Assembly (NCBI GenBank): GCA_039177555.1
Contig: JBCDFV010000012.1
Coordinates: forward strand, 57,545 to 121,544
DNA from: JANQGH01 sp039177555
GTDB lineage: Bacteria > Pseudomonadota > Alphaproteobacteria > DSM-16000 > Inquilinaceae
Length of the DNA: 64,000 nucleotides
Reading direction: 5' to 3'
Below are positions 1 through 8,922 of the stretch, in pieces. The translations under genes and the position numbers were made by a program. Below the pieces are notes generated by a model that saw only the letters and a list, made by a program, of their open reading frames with translations, was not told the DNA's origin and did not search any database. The stretch's first letter is position 1. Each line of letters begins with the position of its first letter.

Positions 1-1
1 C

Positions 2-358
2 CGGGTGTCGCTGCCGCCGGCGGTCTACGAGGCGGCGAAGGTCGACGGCGCCTCGGGCTATCAGGTCATGCGGCGGCTGACCTTGCCGATGCTGCGCGAG
101 ATCATCGCGATCGCCTTCATCCTGCGCTTCATGGACGCGTACAAGTTCGTCGACAAGGTCTATGTCATGACCTCCGGCGGGCCTGCCCAGTCCAGTGAGT
201 TGCCGGTCTACATTGCTTTCCAGACCGGCATTCGAGAATTCCAGGTCGGTCTCGCCGCCGGCTACGCCATCATCATCTTTGTCGGTGCCGCGCTGATCAT
301 CACCCTGTTCCTGCAATATCTGAAACGGGTGATGCGCAATGCCGGCGTGGTGGATTAG
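2..358 (+). CDS. ABC sugar transporter permease, C-terminal part (cut by window edge)
   Basis: The window opens inside this gene. What remains is the last ~118 residues of a MalF/UgpA-type inner-membrane permease of a carbohydrate ABC importer. The EAA loop that docks on the ATPase is visible (YEAAKVDGASG ... LTLPML), followed by hydrophobic segments. The frame is open to the left edge, so the in-frame GTG at 5 is not taken as the true start. Nine bases separate it from the next permease, making it the first visible gene of an operon with two permeases, two ATPases and a Tat-exported binding protein. The substrate cannot be read from this piece; the downstream ketose-kinase and aldolase genes suggest a sugar or polyol. 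Confidence 0.85.
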   Translation, partial: RVSLPPAVYEAAKVDGASGYQVMRRLTLPMLREIIAIAFILRFMDAYKFVDKVYVMTSGGPAQSSELPVYIAFQTGIREFQVGLAAGYAIIIFVGAALIITLFLQYLKRVMRNAGVVD

Positions 359-367
359 CGGGGGCGG

Positions 368-1237
368 ATGATGGCAACGTCCCGAACCGCGGCTTCAGCG
401 GGCCAGCCTAACTATCGGCTCATCCGCTACGTCCTCTTGGCCTTCCTGGTCATCTGGCTCGTCTTCACCCTGTTCCCGCTCTACTTCGCGGTCATCACGG
501 CCCTGAAGCCGGTTGAGGAGATCAACCGGATGGTGCCGACCTTCTGGCCGGAGACGTTCCGGATCGACAATTTCTCCGGCATCTTCGCCGATCCGGGCAG
601 CCTGAAATCGCTGATCGACTCGATCATCATCGCGTCCGCCAATACGGCCTTGTCCTTGGTTCTGGGCACGCTGGCCGGCTACGCGCTGGCGCGCTATCTG
701 CGCGGCGCACTGGGCGAGAACCTGGCCTTCTTCATCCTCTCGCAACGGATGTTCCCGCCGGTGGCCATCCTGATTCCGATCTTCTTCCTGTTCGATGCCA
801 CCCCCTGGGGGACGGACAGCTACATCACGCTGATACTGCTCTATCTGGTCTTCAACATGCCGTTGGCGACCTGGCTGATGATGGTGTTCTTCCGTGACGC
901 GCCGAAGGAGCTTGAGGAGGCTGCCTATCTGGACGGCTACACGCCACTGCGCGCCTTTTTCAAGGTTACCTTGCCGCTGGTCGTACCGGGCATGATCTCC
1001 GTCGCCATGCTGTGCTGGATCTTTGCCTGGAACGAATACCTGTTCGCCAATCTGTTGACCGGCACCACGGTCAAGACCTTCCCCGTGCACATCCCGACCT
1101 TCGTGGCCGGCAGCCAGACCTTGTGGAACTTCGTGATGGCCTTTTCGCTGGTGGCCATGCTGCCACCGGTGATCCTGTTCATCATCCTGCGCCGCTACAT
1201 GGTGCGCGGCCTGTCACTTGGCGTCGTGAAGGGCTGA
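368..1237 (+). CDS. ABC sugar transporter permease (MalG/UgpE type)
   Basis: A 289-residue integral-membrane subunit, the normal length for a MalG-type permease. An N-terminal membrane segment near residues 20-45 is followed by further hydrophobic spans and the EAA loop (EEAAYLDGYTPLRAFFKVTLPL) in the C-terminal third. It ends in the LGVVKG tail typical of these permeases. It should form the heterodimeric channel with the preceding permease. Two adjacent ATG codons (368 and 371) are possible starts. The ATPase gene begins 6 bases after the stop, so the genes are co-transcribed. Family assignment is firm; substrate is not known. Confidence 0.92.
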   Translation: MMATSRTAASAGQPNYRLIRYVLLAFLVIWLVFTLFPLYFAVITALKPVEEINRMVPTFWPETFRIDNFSGIFADPGSLKSLIDSIIIASANTALSLVLGTLAGYALARYLRGALGENLAFFILSQRMFPPVAILIPIFFLFDATPWGTDSYITLILLYLVFNMPLATWLMMVFFRDAPKELEEAAYLDGYTPLRAFFKVTLPLVVPGMISVAMLCWIFAWNEYLFANLLTGTTVKTFPVHIPTFVAGSQTLWNFVMAFSLVAMLPPVILFIILRRYMVRGLSLGVVKG

Positions 1238-1243
1238 CCGGTC

Positions 1244-2356
1244 ATGGCACGCCTGGTTCTCGACGAGATTTGCAAGGGCTGGGACTTCCCGGTTTTGGAT
1301 CGGCTGTCCCTGACGGTGGAGGAGGGCGAGTTCTTCGTCATCGTCGGCCCGTCGGGCATCGGCAAGACAACCCTGCTGCGCTGCGTCGCCGGTCTGGAAA
1401 GGCTGGATGCCGGCAGGGTGTTCATCGGCGACCGGGATGCCACCACGATCAAACCTTATCGCCGTGGCGTGGCGATGACGTTCGAAAGCTACGCGCTTTA
1501 CCCGCATCTCAGCGTGTACGAGAACATTGCCAGCCCCTTGCGGGCGCGCCGGCTGCCCAAACCGACGATCGACCGGACGGTCGCCAGCGTCGCCTCTCTC
1601 CTGAAGATCGACCACCTGCTTGATCGGCGCCCGCACGAGGTTTCCGGCGGGCAGAAGCAGCGGACCGCGCTTGGCCGCACGCTGGTTGCAAAGCCGGATA
1701 TCTTCCTGCTCGACGAGCCGATCAGCCATCTCGACGCCAAGATCCGCCACGAGCTGCGGCGCCAGTTCCACACGCTGGAGGAGTTGCGGCGGGTGGCTAC
1801 GCTCTACGTTACCCACGACTACTCAGAGGCGCTGTCGCTTGGCGACCGCATCGGCGTGATGGGCAAGGGCGGTCTGATACAGGTCGGCAGCCCGCGCGAC
1901 GTGTTCGAAAACCCCGCCGATCTGTTCGCCGCGCGCGTGCTGGGCCAGCCATCGATCAACGAGTTTCAGGCAATCATCGAGCGCGACGCCAGCGGAATTC
2001 ACGTCTCGGTCGCGGACGGTGCTATCCGTTTTCCGCCGGCCGGACCGCACGCGTCGGTGCTTGGGCGCCGGCAGGACATGGGCATTTCCGTCGGCATGCG
2101 TCCCCAGCATCTCTCCGTCCTGCCTGAGGGCGCCGAAGCCAATCGTCCCACGGTCACCGGGTCCGTTGACGTTTACGAGGCGCTCGGTGCGACAGGCGTC
2201 CTGATCGCGAAAGTCGGGGATCAGCAGATGACGGTCATCACGCCGCCCGAAGCCCACTACCAGACCGGCGAACCGGTCCGCATCGCGCTGGACCGCGACC
2301 ACTTCCTCTATTTCGATCGCGGCGATGGCCGAAATCTCATGGTGGGGCCGCACTGA
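1244..2356 (+). CDS. ABC transporter ATP-binding protein 1 (MalK/UgpC type, atypical Q-loop)
   Basis: A 370-residue ATPase with the nucleotide-binding domain first and a C-terminal TOBE-type regulatory region (about 235-370). Walker A is GPSGIGKTT (35-43), the signature VSGGQ, Walker B FLLDEPISHLD and H-loop THD. The Q-loop reads MTFESYALYPH, with Glu at about residue 81 where almost all relatives carry Gln. It is followed 3 bases later by a second, non-identical ATPase gene, so the importer probably uses an ATPase heterodimer, as the glycerol GlpS/GlpT pair of rhizobia does. The ATPase role is secure; the consequence of the Glu is not known. Confidence 0.92.
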   Translation: MARLVLDEICKGWDFPVLDRLSLTVEEGEFFVIVGPSGIGKTTLLRCVAGLERLDAGRVFIGDRDATTIKPYRRGVAMTFESYALYPHLSVYENIASPLRARRLPKPTIDRTVASVASLLKIDHLLDRRPHEVSGGQKQRTALGRTLVAKPDIFLLDEPISHLDAKIRHELRRQFHTLEELRRVATLYVTHDYSEALSLGDRIGVMGKGGLIQVGSPRDVFENPADLFAARVLGQPSINEFQAIIERDASGIHVSVADGAIRFPPAGPHASVLGRRQDMGISVGMRPQHLSVLPEGAEANRPTVTGSVDVYEALGATGVLIAKVGDQQMTVITPPEAHYQTGEPVRIALDRDHFLYFDRGDGRNLMVGPH

Positions 2357-2359
2357 GAC

Positions 2360-3466
2360 ATGGCCCGCGTCACCCTTGATAAGGTCAACAAGATCTATCC
2401 GTCCCGGCACGGCGATGTGCACGCCGTCCAGGATCTCGACCTGGCCATCGAAGACGGAGAGTTCGTCGCCCTGCTGGGCCCATCCGGCTGCGGCAAGACC
2501 TCGACCTTGCGCATGATCGTTGGCCTGGAGGCCATTTCGGGCGGCGTCATTGCCTTCGACGGCCAGCCCGTGAATGACCAGACACCGGAGCAGCGCAATG
2601 TCGCCATGGCGTTCGAGACCTACGCGCTTTATCCGACCTTCACGGTCGCCCAGAATTTAGCCTTTCCGCTGGAGGTCAAGGGCGTCGACAAGCCGACGCG
2701 GGATGAGAAGGTCGCCGAGGTCGCGCGCCTCTTGCGCATCGAACCGATCCTCGACTCGTTTCCCCGGCAACTCTCCGGAGGTCAGCAGCAGCGGGTGTCT
2801 TTGGGCCGCGCCCTCATCCGCGACCCGGCCGTGTTCATCCTGGACGAGGTGATGAGCCATCTGGACGCGCATCTGAAGTTCCAGATGCTGTTCGAATTGA
2901 AGCGCATTCACCAGACGCTGGAACGGACGATCGTCTACGTCACGCACGACCAGATGGAGGCGCTGGCGCTGGCCGACCGTGTCGCCGTGATGTCGGACGC
3001 AAAGCTGCAGCAATTCGGCGATCGAGACACGCTCTATGACCGGCCGGCCAACACCTTCGTGGCCGGCTTCATCGGCGAGCCGCCGACCAACTTCCTAGAG
3101 GCCGAGGTTCAGGACGACGGCACGACCATGCGTCTAACGATCCGCGACGCTTCGGCTGCCTTTGTTCCCGATGGGCCGCGGGCGGCTGCCATCCGCGATC
3201 AAAGCTTGAAGAGCGTCATTGTCGGCATCCGGCCACAGAACCTGCATGTCCGACACGATGAGGGCGATGAGCAAATCACCGCCACCGTGGAGATCAACGA
3301 GTATCAGGGCGAGCACTCGATCCTGAGCCTGCGCGATGGCGCCGCTGAGTTTCGGGCCATGGTCCCGCCGTCGGTCAAGACAGGGGAGGGCGAAACGATC
3401 GACTTGTCATACCGGTCTCGCGACGTGATGGTATTTCATCCCGAAACGGAGGTCTTCATTAGCTAA
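2360..3466 (+). CDS. ABC transporter ATP-binding protein 2 (MalK/UgpC type, atypical Q-loop)
   Basis: A 368-residue ATPase, paralogous to the previous gene. Walker A GPSGCGKTS (about 40-48), signature LSGGQQQR, Walker B FILDEVMSHLD and H-loop THDQ are present, with a C-terminal TOBE-like region. As in its partner, the Q-loop Gln is replaced by Glu (AMAFETYALYP, about residue 86), and the usual DEP after Walker B is DEV. The catalytic Glu is kept. It lies 3 bases after ATPase 1 and 88 bases before the binding-protein gene. The two ATPases are expected to be the paired motor of one importer. Confidence 0.92.
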   Translation: MARVTLDKVNKIYPSRHGDVHAVQDLDLAIEDGEFVALLGPSGCGKTSTLRMIVGLEAISGGVIAFDGQPVNDQTPEQRNVAMAFETYALYPTFTVAQNLAFPLEVKGVDKPTRDEKVAEVARLLRIEPILDSFPRQLSGGQQQRVSLGRALIRDPAVFILDEVMSHLDAHLKFQMLFELKRIHQTLERTIVYVTHDQMEALALADRVAVMSDAKLQQFGDRDTLYDRPANTFVAGFIGEPPTNFLEAEVQDDGTTMRLTIRDASAAFVPDGPRAAAIRDQSLKSVIVGIRPQNLHVRHDEGDEQITATVEINEYQGEHSILSLRDGAAEFRAMVPPSVKTGEGETIDLSYRSRDVMVFHPETEVFIS

Positions 3467-3554
3467 ACCCTCGACGCAAAATCGATTTCGTTCAACAATC
3501 GCGTGTCGCCTCGGCGGCCAACGACAGTAAGTCCAGCACCAAAGGGAGGATGTG

Positions 3555-5111
3555 ATGGGTATCTTGAACGGGTTTACACGGCGCAAGTTCCTACGCTCGG
3601 CCGCGATCGGGGCCGGCGCTATGGCGGGCAGCAAGGGCCTCTTCGCCGGACGCGGCGCCCAGGCGCAGGATATGAGCTTCCTGACCCCGCCAGGCGGTCG
3701 GTTCAACAATATCGAACTGACCTACTTCCAGGACTCCAACTGGCTGCATGCCCCGCTATGGCTGTCGCCCCACTTCCAGGAACATGCCGGCGTCTCGATC
3801 GCCGGGCGCGAGATGTACGATGGCGGCGATACCGTCGCCCGCGTGCTGCCCCAGCTTCTGTCGCGCCAGCCGCGTTTCGACTGGGTCCAGTTCCCGTCGC
3901 TGTTCTTCGGCGCCTTCGCCGAGACCGGACAGTTGGAGCCGCTGGACGAGTATTTCGCGCGCTATGACGACGCCAATGACTATCTCGATTGGGTCATGCC
4001 AGCCTATGGCGAGTTCTACACCAAGTGGAACGGCCAGCGGTACGGCGTCATGCTGGATGGCGATATCCACATCCTGCACTACCGCCGGAACTATTTCGAC
4101 GATCTGCAGCTGCAAAGCCGTTTCTCGCAGCGGTTCCAGCGCGAGCTTGAGGTGCCGCGCACCTGGCCGGATTTCCTGCAGGTCACTCAGTTCTTCACCG
4201 AGGAACTGTCGGACCAAGGCATCTATGGCACCTCGATGGTCGTCAACCCGCCGAATTTCGGCTGGGGCTTCTGGATGGATATCGCGGCGTCCAACGGTGT
4301 GAACTATTTCGACGAGAACATGACGCCGCAGATCAACACCCCGGGTGCGGTTGAGGCGCTGGACATGTACCGCGAGATCATCCGCTTTGGCCCGCCGGGC
4401 GCGGAGTCGATGGATTTGGCGCAGACCATCCAGCGCTGGCAGTCGGGTGCGGACGTCATGTCGGTCTGGTGGATCGATCTGGCAGAGTTCACCGTGCAAC
4501 AGCAGGGCAGGGAACTGGCCGAACAGCAGGGTGCCGCCATCGTGCCGGGCTGGGAGCAGGAAGACGGCACCATCAACCATAAGGCCATCTCACTGTGGTG
4601 CCGTACCGGCGCGATCCCGGCGGCCGCCCCGCAAGACGTGAAGGACGCGGCGTTCCACTTCCTCTATCGGATGTCGCACCCGACGATCTCCGACCAGATC
4701 GTGGCGGACGAGTATTGCGGCTCCGATCCGTTCGGCGCCACGCACTACACGGACGCCGCGGCCACGCTCTACACCGAACCGAACCCGCAGCGCGGTACGG
4801 ACAACGATCTCTGGCCGACCAACGCCGGCATTTTCGAGACGTTCGAACGGGCGCGCGACCATCTGAACGTCGGTCTGGCGAATGTCGAGGTTGGCTATCC
4901 GCAGTTCTACTGGGAGGGCACGCCGGAACTGGCGGACGCGCTGGGCCGCAACATCTCCCGCGCGGTGGTCGGCGAGCTGACATCGCAACAGGCGCTCGAC
5001 GAGGCCGCCGAGGAATGGACCCAGATCGTCCAACGCCTGGGCATCGACAACCAGCGGACCCAGTACAACAACTTCCTCCTAGGCGCGCGCGCCTTGGGTT
5101 ACCGCATCTAA
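3555..5111 (+). CDS. Tat-exported extracellular solute-binding protein of the sugar ABC importer
   Basis: A periplasmic binding protein of ~518 residues, longer than the common 400-450 family 1 proteins. The N-terminus carries a twin-arginine signal (RRKFLRSAAIGAGAMAG) ending near AQAQD, so it is predicted to be folded before export. A ribosome site GGAGG at 3545-3549 favours the ATG at 3555 over the GTG at 3552. It follows the two ATPases and precedes dhaK-like and dhaL-like genes, separated from the latter by a GC-rich hairpin. Length and operon design recall the glycerol-binding GlpV, but order and neighbours differ, so the ligand is left open (sugar or polyol inferred). Confidence 0.87.
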   Translation: MGILNGFTRRKFLRSAAIGAGAMAGSKGLFAGRGAQAQDMSFLTPPGGRFNNIELTYFQDSNWLHAPLWLSPHFQEHAGVSIAGREMYDGGDTVARVLPQLLSRQPRFDWVQFPSLFFGAFAETGQLEPLDEYFARYDDANDYLDWVMPAYGEFYTKWNGQRYGVMLDGDIHILHYRRNYFDDLQLQSRFSQRFQRELEVPRTWPDFLQVTQFFTEELSDQGIYGTSMVVNPPNFGWGFWMDIAASNGVNYFDENMTPQINTPGAVEALDMYREIIRFGPPGAESMDLAQTIQRWQSGADVMSVWWIDLAEFTVQQQGRELAEQQGAAIVPGWEQEDGTINHKAISLWCRTGAIPAAAPQDVKDAAFHFLYRMSHPTISDQIVADEYCGSDPFGATHYTDAAATLYTEPNPQRGTDNDLWPTNAGIFETFERARDHLNVGLANVEVGYPQFYWEGTPELADALGRNISRAVVGELTSQQALDEAAEEWTQIVQRLGIDNQRTQYNNFLLGARALGYRI

Positions 5112-5130
5112 CCCACGCGTCTTAACTGAA

Positions 5131-5164
5131 CGCCGCCGGCGGGTCTTGCGACCGGCCGGCGGCG
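5131..5164 (+). terminator. GC-rich intergenic hairpin after the binding-protein gene
   Basis: Inverted repeat CGCCGCCGG (5131-5139) / CCGGCGGCG (5156-5164), nine perfect base pairs with a loop that can pair further. Only a weak T-rich stretch (CGTTATTGT) follows, so it is more likely a partial terminator or an RNA-protecting stem than a complete stop. It separates the abundant binding-protein message from the kinase genes. Confidence 0.5.
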
Positions 5165-5210
5165 CGTTATTGTCCGCAGCTATGACAAGGATGGATCAGG
5201 AGAACCGCCG

Positions 5211-6209
5211 GTGAAAAAGATCCTCAATGACCCGACCGTCTATGTCGACGAGATGCTGGAAGGGCTGTGTGCCGCCCATCCCGACAATTACCGTCAGGTG
5301 GGTGATGCCGGCCGGGTGATCGCCCGCGCCGACGGGCCGATCAACGGCAAGGTGGGCATCGTATCGGGCGGCGGTTCGGGGCACTTGCCGATCTTCACCG
5401 GCTATGTCGGCAAGGGCCTGCTCGACGCTTGCGCCATCGGCGACGTCTTCGCCTCGCCGTCGGTTGAACAGATGGCCGATGCCATCCGGGCCGCCCATGG
5501 CGGTGCCGGCGTCCTGCGCCTCTATGGCAATTATGGCGGGGACATCATGAACTTCGACATGGCCGGCGACATGTTGGAAATGGAGGACGTCGCCACAACG
5601 ACGGTGCTGCTGGCCGACGATGTCGCCTCCGCCGGCCGCGAGGAGCGTGAGAAGCGTCGCGGCGTGGCGGGGATGGTCTATGCCTTCAAGATTGCCGGCG
5701 CGGCGGCCGATGCTGGCAAGGATCTGGCCGAGGTAACCCGGATCGCCCAGAAGGCCGCCGACCACTGCGTTTCCATGGGCGCGGCCCTGACGCCCTGCAC
5801 CGTGCCGCAGGCGGGCAAGCCGACCTTCGAGCTTGGCGAAGACGAGATGGAAATGGGCATGGGCATCCATGGCGAGCCCGGCGTCTGGCGCGGCAAACTG
5901 CGGACCGCCGATGAAATTGCCGGGGAGATCATGGACACGCTGCTGGCCGACCAGCCGCTCGGCGCGGGCGATCGCGTCTCGCCGCTGGTCAACTCCCTCG
6001 GCGCTACGCCGCCGGAGGAACTCTACATCCTTTATCGGATCGTAAAGCAGCGGATCGAGGCGGCGGGCGCGGAGCTCGTCATGCCGCTGGTCGGCCGCTA
6101 TGCCACGTCGATGGAGATGACCGGTATCTCGATCACGCTGTGCAAGCTTGACGACGAGTTAGAGGGTTACCTGAAGGCGCCGGCGCATTGCGCCTTTTGG
6201 ACGGTCTGA
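5211..6209 (+). CDS. dhaK: DhaK-type ketose kinase, substrate-binding subunit
   Basis: A 332-residue DhaK-family protein. DhaK binds a ketose such as dihydroxyacetone covalently through a histidine; here that is His ~220 in GMGIHGEPG. The phosphate/hydroxyl loop reads GGGSGHLPIFTGYVGKG, whereas classical dihydroxyacetone kinases have SGHEPAH. That change, as known for tetrulose kinases of this family, points to a larger ketose. It starts with GTG at 5211 behind a GGAG site and runs straight into dhaL (TGA then ATG). With the importer and the aldolase/SDR fusion it probably phosphorylates an imported or oxidised sugar. Family certain; substrate inferred. Confidence 0.88.
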   Translation: MKKILNDPTVYVDEMLEGLCAAHPDNYRQVGDAGRVIARADGPINGKVGIVSGGGSGHLPIFTGYVGKGLLDACAIGDVFASPSVEQMADAIRAAHGGAGVLRLYGNYGGDIMNFDMAGDMLEMEDVATTTVLLADDVASAGREEREKRRGVAGMVYAFKIAGAAADAGKDLAEVTRIAQKAADHCVSMGAALTPCTVPQAGKPTFELGEDEMEMGMGIHGEPGVWRGKLRTADEIAGEIMDTLLADQPLGAGDRVSPLVNSLGATPPEELYILYRIVKQRIEAAGAELVMPLVGRYATSMEMTGISITLCKLDDELEGYLKAPAHCAFWTV

Positions 6210-6818
6210 ATGGCCCTCGACACGCCGACACTGCGCCATGGGTTGGCGCTGATCGCAGCGAAGATGGAGGCGTCGGCCGATGAGCTGAACACGGTCGACG
6301 GCGCGTTGGGCGACGGCGATCTCGGTGTGACGATGACGCGCGGCATGCGCGAGATCATGAAGGTCGCCGATGATTTACCGGATGATGTCGGCATGGCGCT
6401 GTTCGGCTGCGCCCAGGCCTTCACCCGCATTTCGGGCTCCAGCTTCGGCACCTTGCTGGCCACTGGCCTGATGAGCGCGGCCAAGGCCTGTCGTGGCCGC
6501 ACCGAAGTACCGTGGTCCGAGATGTCAGGGTTGCTTGCGGGCGCTGTTCAGGCCATGAGCGCACGAGGCAAGGCCGAACTTGGCCAGAAGACGGTGCTCG
6601 ACCCCCTGGACGCGGCCGCGAAGGCTGCGGCCGATCGGTTGGATGGCCCGGCCGTCCTGGCGGCGATCGACCGGGCTGTGTACGAGACGATGGACATGTT
6701 TCGCGACCGGCAGGCACAAGTCGGCCGCGCGCGCATCTTCGGCGAAAAGAGCGTCGGTTTGGACGATCCGGGCATGGTGGCGTTGCGCCGCATGGTTGAT
6801 GCACTAAAGGCCCCCTGA
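6210..6818 (+). CDS. dhaL: DhaL-type ketose kinase, nucleotide-binding subunit
   Basis: A 202-residue DhaL-family protein, the ADP/ATP-Mg binding partner of DhaK. The Asp cluster that holds the two Mg ions is visible in DGALGDGDLGVTM near residues 30-42, and the usual all-helical body follows (SGSSFGTLLATGL). Its ATG follows the dhaK stop directly, so the two are translationally linked. No DhaM phosphotransferase gene lies nearby, so whether it uses ATP directly or a PTS donor encoded elsewhere cannot be told from this window. Confidence 0.9.
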   Translation: MALDTPTLRHGLALIAAKMEASADELNTVDGALGDGDLGVTMTRGMREIMKVADDLPDDVGMALFGCAQAFTRISGSSFGTLLATGLMSAAKACRGRTEVPWSEMSGLLAGAVQAMSARGKAELGQKTVLDPLDAAAKAAADRLDGPAVLAAIDRAVYETMDMFRDRQAQVGRARIFGEKSVGLDDPGMVALRRMVDALKAP

Positions 6819-6840
6819 CGGGGCAAAGAGGAAAATCGGT

Positions 6841-8880
6841 ATGGTTGAAAACAGGTGGCGCGACGACGAAGCCCAAAGCCTCGTGGATGCGGCAGGCGCT
6901 GATCCCGCCGATCAGGCATTGGCGTTGCGGGTCTACACGTCGCGCCTGATTGGCGGCGACCCGGACCTGGTCATGCATGGCGGCGGCAACACCTCGTGCA
7001 AGGTTAAGCGCCGCGATCTCTTAGGCGACGAGATCCGCGTGCTGCATGTGAAGGGCAGCGGCTGGGATTTGGGTTCGATCGAGGCGCCCGGCCTGCCCGG
7101 CGTTCGGCTGGATCCGCTGCTCAAGCTGCGGCCACTCGACCGTCTGTCCGACGAAGACATGGTCAACCAGCTACGCTGCAACCTGCTGGACTCGTCGTCG
7201 CCGAACCCGTCGGTGGAAACGCTGCTGCACGCCTTCCTGCCGCACGCCTTCATCGACCACAGCCATGCGACCGCGATGCTGGCGCTGGCCAACGTGCCGG
7301 AAGTCGAGGCCATCGTCCGCGACCTGTTCGGCGACACGGTCGCGATCGTGCCCTACATCATGCCGGGCTTCGGCCTGTCGAAGGCGGCGGCGGAGGTGTT
7401 TGAGGCCAAGCCCGACGTCACCGGCATGCTGCTGGCCAATCACGGCCACTTCACCTTCGGCGACACCGCGCGCATCTCCTACGACCGCATGATCGATCAG
7501 GTGAACGTGGTCGAGGCGTTTCTGGCGGAGCGGGCCACCCCACGCGTGGCGGCACGGGCGATCGAGCCGCCGAAACCTGAGCGTCTGTTCCCGGCGCTGC
7601 GCGGCGCGCTGACCAAGCACCGGGATCGAGACGCGGCGATGCCCGTTTTCGACCTGCGGGCGGCCGAGCATCTGACCGCGTTCCTGGCACGGGACGACAT
7701 GGGCGACCTGTCGACGCGCGGCGTGGCGACACCCGACCATGTCATCCGCACAAAGGCGCCGCCGCTGGTGCTTCAGGGTCCGGCAGCCGACGGCGATATC
7801 GACGCGCTTGAGCGCGCGGTTGGCGACTGGGCCGATGCCTATCGGGCCTATTTCGAGCGCAATGCGCCCAAGACGGCCGAGCCCAAGACGATGCTCGACC
7901 CGACGCCCGGCCTGGCCTGGGTGCCGGGCCTGGGCATTTTCGGCATCGGCGCCAATGCCAAGGCCGCTCGGGTCGCGGCCGATCTCGGTGACCAGCAGAT
8001 CCGCGTGATCGACCAGGCAGAGAGCATCGGCGAGTTCCGGCCGATCAAGGAGTTCGACCTGTTCGAGACCGAATACTGGTCGCTGGAACAGGCCAAGCTG
8101 GGCAAGGGCAAGCCGCCGCCGCTGAACGGCCGTGTGGTCTTGATCACCGGCGGTGCGGGTGCCATCGGCCAGGCAACCGCCGAGGCCGTCAGGGCGAAGG
8201 GCGCGGATGTCTTCCTGGTTGATGCCGATCAGGCTTCGCTTGATGCGGCCCTGGCCGGCTTCGGCCGCGATGCCGGCGGTGTTGTCCTGGACCTGACCGA
8301 TCGCACTGCCGGCAATGAAGCTGTGGCCGCCTGCACGCGCCGTTTTGGCGGCGTCGACATCCTGGTCAGCAATGCCGGGGCGGCCTGGGGCGGGGCCATG
8401 GTCGATCTCGATGACGACACGCTGCGCACAAGCTTCGAGCTGAACTTCTTCGCCCACCAGCATATGGCGCAGGCGGCCTCCAGGGTTATGCGCACCCAGG
8501 GCAGGGGCGGTGTCCTGCTGTTCAACGTGTCCAAGCAGGCGATCAATCCCGGCAAGAACTTCGGCGCCTACGGACTGCCGAAGGCCGCGACGTTCTTTTT
8601 GGTGCGCCAGTACGCGCTTGAGCTTGGCGGTGCCGGCATCCGGGTGAATGGGGTGAACGCCGACCGGATTCGGTCCGGCCTGCTTACGGATGCGATGATC
8701 GCCGAACGGGCTGAAGCGCGCGGAGTTGACACCCAGCGCTACATGGAAGGCAATCTGCTGGGCCGAGAGGTCGAGGCCCGCCATGTGGCGAATGCCTTCG
8801 TCGATCTGGCCCTTGCTGAGCGGACAACGGCCCATGTGATGACGGTTGACGGCGGCAATGTCGAGGCGGCGCTGCGCTAG
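6841..8880 (+). CDS. Bifunctional class II aldolase / short-chain dehydrogenase (rhamnulose-1-P aldolase-like)
   Basis: A 679-residue fusion. The N-terminal ~400 residues are a class II (zinc) aldolase related to rhamnulose-1-phosphate aldolase: GGGNTS phosphate loop, metal histidines in HSHAT and NHGHF. The C-terminal ~250 residues are an SDR with GGAGAIGQ for NAD and the catalytic pair in YGLPK. In rhamnose users such a fusion cleaves the ketose 1-phosphate to DHAP plus lactaldehyde and oxidises the aldehyde. Here it follows a DhaK/DhaL kinase rather than rhamnose isomerase and kinase, so the phosphorylated ketose may be different. It starts 22 bases after dhaL. Confidence 0.9.
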   Translation: MVENRWRDDEAQSLVDAAGADPADQALALRVYTSRLIGGDPDLVMHGGGNTSCKVKRRDLLGDEIRVLHVKGSGWDLGSIEAPGLPGVRLDPLLKLRPLDRLSDEDMVNQLRCNLLDSSSPNPSVETLLHAFLPHAFIDHSHATAMLALANVPEVEAIVRDLFGDTVAIVPYIMPGFGLSKAAAEVFEAKPDVTGMLLANHGHFTFGDTARISYDRMIDQVNVVEAFLAERATPRVAARAIEPPKPERLFPALRGALTKHRDRDAAMPVFDLRAAEHLTAFLARDDMGDLSTRGVATPDHVIRTKAPPLVLQGPAADGDIDALERAVGDWADAYRAYFERNAPKTAEPKTMLDPTPGLAWVPGLGIFGIGANAKAARVAADLGDQQIRVIDQAESIGEFRPIKEFDLFETEYWSLEQAKLGKGKPPPLNGRVVLITGGAGAIGQATAEAVRAKGADVFLVDADQASLDAALAGFGRDAGGVVLDLTDRTAGNEAVAACTRRFGGVDILVSNAGAAWGGAMVDLDDDTLRTSFELNFFAHQHMAQAASRVMRTQGRGGVLLFNVSKQAINPGKNFGAYGLPKAATFFLVRQYALELGGAGIRVNGVNADRIRSGLLTDAMIAERAEARGVDTQRYMEGNLLGREVEARHVANAFVDLALAERTTAHVMTVDGGNVEAALR

Positions 8881-8922
8881 GCTGCCGGCACCTTCACGCG
8901 CACGAGGAGGAACAGGAAACCC

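Noticed and set aside
6841..8880. Naming the fusion as part of a rhamnose operon
   Set aside because: Rhamnose isomerase, rhamnulokinase and mutarotase are absent from the window, while a DhaK/DhaL kinase is adjacent.
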